Assembly: GCA_003342895.1 (NCBI GenBank)
Contig: PTFA01000028.1
Span: 2,782,505 to 2,846,504 of the forward strand
Length of the DNA stretch: 64,000 nt
Reading direction: 5' to 3'
Origin: Casuarius casuarius
Taxonomy: Eukaryota; Chordata; Aves; Casuariiformes; Casuariidae
Under the pieces are notes generated by a model. The model was not told the DNA's origin, did no database searches, and saw only the letters and a program-made list of their open reading frames with translations. Each line of letters begins with the position of its first letter. The stretch's first letter is position 1. Below, piece by piece: positions 1-9,852 of this stretch. The position numbers and the translations under genes are program-made.

Positions 1-677
1 CCAAGAAATGGTATGTTGACTGTAATTTTGTTTGAAACAGCTGATGCTTGCTGAATGTGACCAAATTGGGGGGGAGGGGGGAGTCATTCTCAGTACTTGT
101 ATTACCAATACTCTGAATAAAAATAGGAGTAAATTAAAAGTAAAGGAAAATTAATCAAGGCTTGGAACAAAATATTGCGGTGTTCTTAATCTAATTTATA
201 TAGCTTTTATAGAAGTGCGCTCATACAAGCTATTTAAAGATTTATTTTTCCACTTAGATAATTTGCTGCTATAGGGTTCTGTGATGTGAAAGCATAAAAC
301 TAACAGTGGTAGCTCTCTGGACAAAATCCACGTAGCTGGTTTGAACATTTTGTGTTCACTTTCAATATTTAACAGTTGGTCAATTACATTTAGACAATGA
401 CATATGTCTAGTAAAGATTGCTTGTATAGTATAGCAATTGAATTTAGCAACATGTATCATCATGCTTTTATATGATTGCTAAGTAAACTTAATAAAATTT
501 ATAGTGGAAATTAATTGCTTCATGTTCAGCTGAAAGTCTGCTTAAATAAGTTAGGTTTCTGGCTCTAAAAACAGGAGAAAGCCATGGAATAGCTGTTAAC
601 AGTAGGGGGGATCTGCAGGGACCAGGTTGATTATAGAGTTTGTTGGCTGTAAGACCTGAGTGTCTCCGTGACTGGGC

Positions 678-730
678 GGGGGTGCGGGGGGTGTTGTTGT
701 TTTTGTTCAGATAGCCCTGCCCGCGCCCCC
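678..730. other. GC-rich inverted repeat (potential hairpin)
   Basis: The arm GGGGGTGCGGG at 678-688 pairs with CCCGCGCCCCC at 720-730, giving ten G-C pairs and one G-T pair around a 31-nt, T/G-rich loop. The left arm belongs to a longer run of G tracts (674-691) that could alternatively form a quadruplex. It is striking because the flanks are AT-rich. No function is assigned. Confidence 0.6.
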
Positions 731-3700
731 CTGTTGTGGGAACAAGACTGGCGATGGAGCATTCTGCTCTCAGTAGGAGACTTGTAGAGAATATCTGACT
801 CTATAGACACAGAGCCTGATGTTTAGCTGTGGCCTGTAATTTTGAGTCAGGGGTTAATTACTGCATGTGTGTACAGATAAGGGATGGGTAGAGTAAGGAC
901 TATCATCTTGAATAAGTGGAATGAATTTTATTGCTCGGTTTGAGGTCAGATTGCAGCAGTGCAAAGGATTGTCCTTACTTTCAACATATGTCATGCTGTT
1001 CCTTTAGAAAAGTCTCTTTCACATCCAATTTAAAGATACGCACTCAATTGAGGATTAAAGGATTTCAACTGGAATATTGTGTGCATGAAAAACAGTTCTT
1101 TAGTATGTTAAATTCTCACAGAATGGATGTTGATAGCTTTTGGTATTGCAGAATGACTCATAATGAAACGTACTGCTGATGTAAAGTGCATTTGTTTCAG
1201 AGGTATTTTCTAATGTTTTATATAAAATGAGCAATATATACCAATGGAAACACCCCAAAAGACAGCAGAATATTAGTTGAGTACTAGCAGACTTAAAATC
1301 AAGTTTTTCCACCCATCAGTCTACTTCTAAGAAATACAAAGATGCAATTATGCTGCACATTTACTAAGGCATGTATGTATAAGTGATAGCATATAAGGAA
1401 TTCCTTCTTGAATAATACAGATTTTCATTTTCTTTTTTCTTTGCAGTATCAAATTTTTTTGGCCAGAATTTCATTTGAATCACAAAGTGAAAACTGAGGC
1501 ATCATTCTATTTCATACCTTCAGGTATAAATCACTTTTGACAAATCTTAATTTTTATTTAAAATATGGAAATAAAAAGGGGCAAAGTGTTTTGCTGATGG
1601 TTGTCTTACTCATTCTTTTCTTCTATCGCCCTTTGGTGAAATGGGTAGTCATAGATTTTTCACAACTGCACATAAATAAAACTTCCTTTCTCTGATTGAT
1701 AAGGGTACGGTACCCAATGAGGAACAATGTAATCTGCCAGTTGTCTTACCTTGAAATGAGTGTCAAGGAATGCCCTATGTATATAACCTACTTAATCAGC
1801 AGTTTTCTCGAACTATCTCTTGGATTTACATTCATGCTGACTTGTTTGGGGGATTCTACAGCTTGCAGGTTCAGGAGAGCTCTTTTGACCATGGTGTGGA
1901 AAGTACTGCTTTAAAACTGAAGTGTTCCATAAGTTAAAAACTCAAAACATAGTGAAATGACACAATAAAGAACTGAAAAAGAGAAACTTAAAAAGAAAAA
2001 AAAGAAAAACTGTTAAAACTGAATTTGGAGGTGGTATTTTCTTCTCAGAACTGCATCTTGGCACAAGCCGTGTTTTATTGCCTCTCTTTAAATGGATCAT
2101 ATCTCAAAAGAAAATTTCAATCATCTTGCCTATTTTTCTCTAAAGCACACCGGTCATTTTGTTGCCTATTCATCTTTTGATTCTGAAATGAACTCATTCA
2201 AATAACCATTTTGGAGCCATGTGCAAAATAATCCCAGGCCTGCAAAAACATGCATCTTTTTGTTCTAGTGTTGGAAGTAATTTTGGAAGAACAGATGAAT
2301 CTCATGACAGAGTAAGAATTCAAGTGGCTGTTTTCTCTTAATTCTTTACATACCTTAGCATAAGAATGAGCAAGATAAGTGAGATCACTCACTTCCTCCA
2401 GTAATCTTCCATAGGAAGACGTAGCTAATTTAGTTTTGCTTATCCTCTTCCTCCTTATTGAAGGCTTTATACACCAAAACTGTTCTCTGTCTTGGACCAA
2501 AACCTGATGGAGGGTAGCTGGAACCTTGGACCACAGGTCTGGGTTGTGGCAAACACTCACTCGGCTGTGCGACTTTCTCTGTTCATAGAATGATGGTGTT
2601 TAGAAGGGGGTCGTGGAGAATTGCAGGAGAGAGAAGCAAATAACTGCCTACTGGAACAGCTCAGGGCTTTGTTTGCTTAATTAAGAACTGTAGATTTCTT
2701 GTCTACTCTTATTCCTAAAAAAAAATGGGAGTAATGATCATCTAACTTCAAGATGGCAGAAATAACAGCACATTACTTGGGGGGGTGTACACATGTGCAC
2801 GCACGCGCAGGTAGAGGAGGCCCTCTAAATCATTACCAGTACAAGTATCTGCTCATCTTCATCAGCACTTAACTCTTTAAGATTTTTATCAAAGTGATAA
2901 GGAAGCTATCAAGTTCACATCTTTCTTCTAACTCTTCAGGTTAGAAGTTTGTCTTCAGCTGTTCTCAGTGCTGACACAGTAAGCCAGGGTATGTGTATCT
3001 ATGGATGTTGTGATGAATCAAAGGTCAGAATTATTTTTACGCGGCATGACTTCCTCCCAAATGCAGCTCACTCGCTGCCTATCCTGTCCATCCTATTGCT
3101 CAGATTTCCAACTTGTACTCTTACTTCAATACCTGTCCAGCCATCCTGTGTCCAAACCCTCTTACATCTCTTAAAGCATTTCAAGTGGTTTTTTTTATTT
3201 AGGTATTTTTATTTTTTAACATAGACAGCTAAAACCTGTCCAGACTAATCTCTTTCACTTTGGTTACTTCATTACCATCTTTTGTAAAATTCTTTCCTGA
3301 GCCTTCATATTTGCTCTCTGTTGGCACAGTAATAAAATAAGCTGTATTTGGTTTAATTAAAAACTCGAGCACTATTTATTCCACTAAACTGAATTAAGAA
3401 TTCTTTTCTGAGATGCCATGCAATCTTACTAGTGTAACTCTAGACTTTTCTACCACAAGCTACCATTTCTGTTATGTATTATGTCCAGGCTGGATTAGAA
3501 GATCTGTGGAATCTAGTCATCACAACTTACTTGTGTGCTAGGTGCTATGGAGTACTTGAGTACTCAAGTGAAGCTATACAATCAGAGCTTGATCTTCTAA
3601 ACACTTGATGTTTGTTTCTTGCTCTTCATTTAATTGAAATCCTTTAAACACTTAAATCATTTTTTCAATTGAGCGCAAATAGCAAGCTGGTTCAAGATCA

Positions 3701-6274
3701 TGGATGTATTTTCAGATACATATCTAAAATGTTATGTACTCAATATCAAACATTTTAATATGTCAGTAATGTAAATTTAGCTAACCATTGAATCTGTACT
3801 TGACAGCATTGCAGCATAATAGTTCATCATGTTATTGCCCCACCTTACATAGCATATAGATGAGAAATTGAGGACATCTGTAATAATGTACTTCCTAAAT
3901 ACAATATTAATCATGCAGAATTCTTCATGCAGGGCTAAAGTGTGACTGGAAAGATTCAAAATTAAATTTACAGCCATTAAACTATTGCAGTTTGTAGTTA
4001 CTAAATGTTAACTGACACTTTCTAGTGTTTCCATTTGGTTTGGTTTTAAAGTTGATTTGATGAAATATGCTTCTGGCAGCAACAGAGCAGAAGATTAATG
4101 AAGGTGGAGTATCAGCACCAAGTGACTCACTCCAAAACAATGCTGTTGGGTTCATAATTTAAGTAATTCAAGTAATGAGCAGGTTGTGATTAAGTTTGGT
4201 GACTAGATCAATAAAAGTGTGCATTTAGGTATATAGGGAGTGTGCTGATGCAACCTAATGGACTACATTAGTCCAGGGACATTGAAAACAATGCAGTTAA
4301 AACTCACAAGTAAATGCTTCAACAGAATGTACTGAATTACTAGCAGTTTCAAAAGAACTTAGGTAAGGTATTACATAAGGTTAAAAAAAATTCAGCTATT
4401 ATCTTACTGTGATAAACGTGGCTAGGTATAACTGTGTGTGTGCACATACACAAATATTTCTGTTTGGTTGCTTTTTCTTTTTCTTTTTTTTCTCCCTTAA
4501 CACATTTCATTCATCTTAAATTCAGACTGTTAGAAATATCCATCCTACCCAGAAGTGTAACATAGGTCATAGTCTTGCCAGTGATTTCTCATCAGCCGAT
4601 AATTCCAACTTCAGTGCATCTTTCCAAAAGGCCTAGCCTATCCTAAAAGGACCTTAAAAGGTTCCCAATATGCTTTGAATATATTATTTCAAGTTAGCTG
4701 TATTCACCAACTTTTTAATCTCTTACTCCTGGACTGATCTTCTCCCTCCTGCCTCCTTTCTCTAGCTGTAACTTTTGTCTATGGGATTTCATTACATTTT
4801 TTCTAGAAAGAAGAGTCTTTAGTCATGAAAGGATGTTGGTCATCTGCAAGTGAATTATTAAACTTTTGGGGTCTGCAGGTACAACTGCTTCCCTAGAACA
4901 TCCTAGTGTTTTTGAAATCATTCTATAACATAATCTGATAGTACTTACCAAAATTAAAAAGTTCTTGAAAGAGACATACCTAGCAATCCACTCCCCCTTT
5001 TCCACTTTCCCACCTTTTGTCCTCCACCACAGCAGTAAGCACAAGCTCTGGCTTTTTATATCTCACTCTGGTGCTCGTCATCTTATGGAATCTCTACCTG
5101 AATTAGCAGTATAAGTTCCTCTTAACCTATCAAGATTTTTTGTGTAGTATTTTATTTATATATTTTAAGGAAGGACAGTAAAGAAGATGCAATTAAAGGG
5201 TATATCCTCAACCTGGTATATATTTGAGAAGGATAAAATAGCTCCACCTCTATCTGTTTCTTCAGGCTCCCTTAAAAAATAAACTGCGGTGTTAGATTAT
5301 GCATTTTATCTCAATCAGTTTTTTAGCCATTCTTAATATATAAAGAACTTTAACTGTCTACTGGCTATTTGACAGTTCTTTATGATATTGAATAAATATA
5401 GTAATTACCAAATATAATTCAGATTATTTGGATTCTTTTTTATCTTTATTCTTTTTTATTATCTTAAAATGTTAGTGCGTTCAGTTGTAGATTCATGTGT
5501 CAAGTTGTAGATTAATGTGTTGCAATTGTATGCAATCATTTTACCTAAAGGCCATAATCTATTTTCAAATGGAATGGCTTTAGGCATAGGGCAAATTAAC
5601 TTAGTTTCCATAGGTAAAGAACAATCTATGACCTTTATTTTTTCAATCATATTAATGTCTGTAGTCTATATACACTGTATCTTTAGTTTCCTGTTCGACA
5701 AGTTCTCTTAACTAACAATTCAGTGTATATAACTTCATATTTCAGATAATCTGCACCCTTTAAAAGGACTGATTGTTAAAAATAAGTTAGTGTTAATTAA
5801 CCTATACAAAATTGGAAGCTGGAAATGGTATGGGGTGGATGAGAGTTAACTGAGATGGGGAGAGCAAACTGCAGAATTGGGGATGCTTTTCAGAGAGAGG
5901 AACTCTGAGCTAAACACCCTCTTTCACGTGCGTATGACCTACATTAATGCCAGATGGCATTTTTCAAAAATGAGAATTGCATTCATGAAACGTAACTATT
6001 CTTGATTAGAAGTCTCTTCAGTTTTCATACACTTACTGTAAAGTGTATTGTTACGGTTCTTTAACCTTATACTCATGTAGATGGCAAAAATGGGAAAGGA
6101 ATTGTCTTTTCATTCTCTATTAGAAGGTTAGTAGTCCAGAAAATTACTTGGTTCTTGCATGAAAGGTGCTATTAATATGCAATGGGAATGTCTGTTGATT
6201 ATACAGGACTCACTGTGTAGTTGTGGCTATCAAAATAATATTCCTTTCTGTCGACCCACTATAAGGAAAAAAAG

Positions 6275-6965
6275 AACAATAGTGCTGGGACAAACCAAGA
6301 GTCTACCTAACCCAGTAGCCTGTCCTTGACAACCACCAAGGGAAGGGGACAGGAACAGATGAAAGTACTATCGGTGATACGTTTGCAGAATATTCTCACG
6401 TTTCACTAATTTGCAGATTAGGATCTTCTGGAATAAGTGATGTTGCCTTTGCATTTAATAACACATTATGCATTTCTCTATCTATAGAAACCTAGAAACT
6501 GGGTCTAGTTTTCCCCTCCAGCTTGAATGAATTCCCTGCTTGCGCTTTTATTAATATTTATGTATAATTTACCTTCTCTATTCCTGCTCATGAGATCTCT
6601 TTATATTGTATTTTACAGTCATCTCTTTTTTATAGCCTGAAGAATTATAGTCTATTTGGTGGTTCTTTGTATGGGAGCTGTCCCTTATCTTGGATTATTT
6701 TTCTTCCTTTTTATCTGAATCTTTTTTTTCTTTTTTTCTTTTTTTTTTTTTTTTTTTTTGGAAGAGGAAGATAAGGGGATACCAATAAAGTGCACAGTAT
6801 TCACAGTAGAGGTGCACACAGGTTTTACGCACTGGATTTATTAGGCTCTTTGTTCTTTTCCTAATATTTCTAAAAACTTGTGTATGAAATATAACTGAGC
6901 ATCAATCACTGCCTTTATTGTATTTAGCTGGTCGCTATTACAAACTCAAGATCTCATGTGGATGT
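6275..6965 (-). mobile_element. Ancient CR1/L3-like LINE 3' remnant (antisense)
   Basis: Read on the + strand, the block follows the antisense 3' end of old amniote CR1/L3-type LINEs as I remember that consensus, in order. A match to 'tctacctaacccagtagcctg' lies at about 6300, 'gtcatctctttt' followed by 'agcctgaag' near 6620-6645, 'gcacagtattcac' near 6790, 'tggatttattaggc' near 6833 and 'cctaatatttctaa' near 6860. It ends near 'caagatct' at about 6947. There are many substitutions, an internal deletion and an inserted T-rich tract, so the copy is very old and inactive. The element's own sense strand is minus. The family is inferred from remembered consensus, and the subfamily cannot be fixed by eye. 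Confidence 0.72.
6722..6760. repeat. T-rich homopolymer tract inside the LINE remnant
   Basis: Nearly pure T, broken by a few C, and lying within the antisense CR1-like block. It probably expanded in place from the T-rich antisense consensus by replication slippage. Confidence 0.85.
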
Positions 6966-7068
6966 CAGCTCATATGAGCAGTGTCTGTTATCTTACAGAA
7001 GGACCTTAATAAACTCACTGCCTATGGCAGCATGGCACATAGAATTCCTCCTCACTGTGTGCTTCTTT

Positions 7069-7107
7069 ATGTTGAATTTTAACTTCAAATGTTGAATTTT
7101 AACTTCA
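7069..7107. repeat. Two-copy tandem duplication, 20-bp unit
   Basis: The 19-base string atgttgaattttaacttca occurs twice, at 7069 and 7089, at a 20-bp period with no mismatch in the repeated part. This is a recent local duplication in intergenic sequence. Confidence 0.85.
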
Positions 7108-9582
7108 CTCAATCAGTGAGCCCTGATACCTGCTAGTATCTAAAAAACTGTAGGAGGACCTTTACTAAACTGACTGGATATTGACATGGCACTGCCACAG
7201 CATGTGGACTAATTTTTCAGTCATACTCATTACATAATATCCAGCAGTACATAAAGCAAGGTAATAAGTAAACCAGGGTTTTGTTACCTAGCCCAGTCTC
7301 CAAAGGAGAAGTGTGTATAATGGGACTGTCCTCAGTTGGGATTTTTTCATATGTACTCTTTTAAAGATGAGATAAATGACAAGATCTGACTTGAATGTTT
7401 TGCTATATGCCCTATGTAACATCTTAACGCTGATGTCCTTTGGCCTTCACGCTCTCAGGCAGGGGATGGGGAGGGGAGGTTTTCACACCAGAATTGGTAG
7501 GGTTTCTTTGACAGGAAAGCGAGTGCCTTGACCACCAAGCATCAGTTATCAGTTGCTTACTCTTTGTAGCTTGGATAAAGCTTTATGCTGACAAAATCAT
7601 AGGTATAGAAGTTTGGATAAAGCATTTACTGCTTGTTTGCATAGGATTGCCAGAGGTGTAGCCCCCACATCATTGCTTAGATCTGGTCTTCTGTTTGTAG
7701 TCAATACTGAAAACCTAACTGCTGTGTTGACAATGAATCTTCTCATTAAGGTTGAATCAGAACTCTTCTGGGTCCCAGACACCAGTGGTGCTGAGTCTGC
7801 CCTGAAGAATCTTAAAATATTCTTACTGAAAAGCAGCACTCCAGGCATAGACCGAGAGCTGAAGATTTGGTGAATCATTACTGTACTCTGGTCCAACAAT
7901 CGACAGTCTCTCTACTGGCTAATAATGTCCAGGAAGGAAAAGAATGGGCTGGAAACTCACCTATTATTGAATAAAATGAAGGCTGAAAGAAACAGTGTCT
8001 GTAGACTCTTGGTAAGAATGCATTATGGATGAAACAAAACTTCTTAGGAGACTGTCACTGAAACTGTCAAATCCTGTGAAAGTAAGTACTTGGGATGGTA
8101 ATCTACACACAGTAGCCTAGTGCCTAACGCCTAGTAGTTTAATTTAATGCCTAGTAGCTTACAACGAACCTAGGCATCAACTGCATTGAAAGATCTTCTG
8201 CTACTTCACTGGAAAGATGCTTGTTATTGTTGCAGTTACTTCAAAAGAGCATAAATCTGTTCTATGTGACAAAAAAATGTAGGTATTCTAGAATTCAGTA
8301 TATTCAATCTTCAGTGACTTACTGAATTCTTTAGAGGGGATTTTACTCAAGATTTTTGAGTCTGCCTGTTCCTGTCCTAATTGTGGAATAGTGATGAACT
8401 ATTGATGCCAACTGTATTTAAGGTAGTCATTGTTATTAAATATACAGAAGTTATTTATTTTTCTGCAAATGTGCAATAGTCCAATGTTGCAGGGAGAAGC
8501 TTATTCCAGCTATGTTGGCTCCTGAGTAAGCTTACTGTTTGACTGCAGGTAGTCTGGCTAGTAGTTATCTGTGACAAAGGAGTGTAAGGATGTAGGCTAT
8601 GCTACAGGACTGTGAATAGTTTCAGTAGAAATGCCTAATGAATGTTGGTAGGTAGTAAACATGTGGACATTCTCATTGCTTTAGGCCTTTCTGCCACATT
8701 TGAGTCTCTGGACTAGGAGGCAAGATACGTAGGCAAGGTGAATTGCCTGAAGCCCTTTAGATCCATGTGGATCTAGAGGACTTAAGTAGTGCAACAATAT
8801 TGAATTTTAGCATTCCTAAACTGTTAGGTGGTTGGGGTTTCTTTTTCCTTCCCCTTTGCAACAACTGTGAGAGGTAGTGAAATACTATTTCCTACTTTAC
8901 TAGGTATATTTATTGTTTTCTCCTGAAGCTGTCTTCTGTAAGTATATTTCTATTTCCATAGATTAGGGTTTCTTCACTTCTGAGAAGAGAAATCACTGTG
9001 GACTGCAATTACCTGCTTGTGTGTGTGCTTTTGGGGAAGTGTTTTACCCCCACCTTACACTGGCTGCTCCTTTCACAACTCAGAGCGCTTTTGCAACAGG
9101 GAAAACATGCAGAAGAGGAGGTTTCTCCAAGTATGATGAAGTTACAGTAGTTATTCTTTTAATACCTAGAAACTACACAAAGGCCTTATGTATTGAGTGT
9201 ACAGAAATTATAGGATGCAGTTGTTTCACAAGGGTTCTCATGCTGTGGAGCTGCGGCCTTAGGCAAATATCCAAGCAGCTGCGCTGCAGTCTTCTGTCCG
9301 CGTGTATTCTCGAGTTCGGGCTGTCGGCAAGGCAGACCTGAATTCGTGTCTGCCTTTACTCCCTGCCCTCCCCGTTGCCCCTAACACACCGCCGTGGTCC
9401 CGGCGCTGCTGAGGAGGTGCCCGTGCCCGCGTCGGGGCTCCGCGAGCCCCACCGCCCGGCACGCGCGGCTGCAGCGCGACACCAACGGCTGCGGCGCGGG
9501 GCCCGCAACCGCCCCCGCCCCCCACCAGGTGAGGGGCCCAACGGCCGCGCACCAGGTGTGGCGCCGGCCCCGAGCGCTGCGG

Positions 9583-9666
9583 GCATGCGCGCGCCTCTCC
9601 TCCGCGCGGGCGGGGGGAAGGCTAGGCGCCTGCGCAGGAGCGGCGGCCGCGGCGCGGCGCATGCGC
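9583..9666. promoter_or_regulatory. Cluster of NRF1-type sites
   Basis: Three matches or near matches to the NRF1 consensus lie within 84 bp: GCATGCGCGC at 9583-9592, GCGCCTGCGCA at 9626-9636, and the perfect palindrome GCGCATGCGC at 9657-9666. They sit 150-240 bp upstream of the start codon, where proximal promoter factors would be expected. NRF1 binding is an inference from motif identity. Clustered GC-rich motifs inside a CpG island can also arise by composition, but the palindrome is exact. Confidence 0.65.
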
Positions 9667-9819
9667 GCTGGCGCGGCGGCCGGGGGCGGTGGCGCCGTGT
9701 GGAAGGGGGCGGTGGCACCGTAAGGGGAAGGGCGGCGCGCCGCGGCGGCGCCTGTTTCCTCCGGCGGCTGAGGCGGTCGGGGCCGGGCCGCGCTCGCCGG
9801 GGGCCGGGGCGGCGGCGGG

Positions 9820-9852
9820 ATGATGATGGCGTACTTCGCGGAGAGCTTCTGG
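9820..9852 (+). CDS. FCHO2: FCHO2 coding exon 1 (residues 1-11)
   Basis: Encodes [11 protein letters not shown]; the mammalian protein starts MVMAYFVENFW, so the first and third Met align and the start at 9820 is supported. An in-frame TAA at 9721-9723 lies upstream with no intervening in-frame ATG. The first ATG has G at -3 and A at +4, while the third (9826) has A at -3 and G at +4, a stronger context, so initiation could be spread over the tandem ATGs. The donor is TGG|gtaggg, phase 0. The 5' UTR start of the exon cannot be fixed. Confidence 0.95.

Larger units (their letters stand above)
1..9284. other. Upstream intergenic DNA, no gene supported
   Basis: AT-rich sequence with stops in all frames. 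The longest open frames are about 100-120 codons and show no family resemblance and no consistent splice context. It contains a GC-rich hairpin near 0.7 kb, an exon-like block at 1447-1523, pyrimidine-rich stretches near 3.05-3.22 kb and 4.7 kb, a decayed CR1-type LINE at about 6.3-7.0 kb and a small tandem duplication at 7.07 kb. In other amniotes TNPO1 lies upstream of FCHO2 in the same orientation. I looked for the TNPO1 C-terminal coding exon and did not see it, so any TNPO1 sequence here could only be 3' UTR, which I cannot confirm. Confidence 0.7.

Noticed and set aside
7597..7899. Overlapping 86- and 100-codon frames on opposite strands
   Set aside because: No recognised domain, no splice or promoter context, and mirror frames on both strands are usual for chance open sequence.
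1..9284. 3' end of TNPO1, expected upstream by amniote synteny
   Set aside because: No TNPO1 coding sequence could be recognised. A long 3' UTR cannot be identified by reading alone, so it is not annotated.
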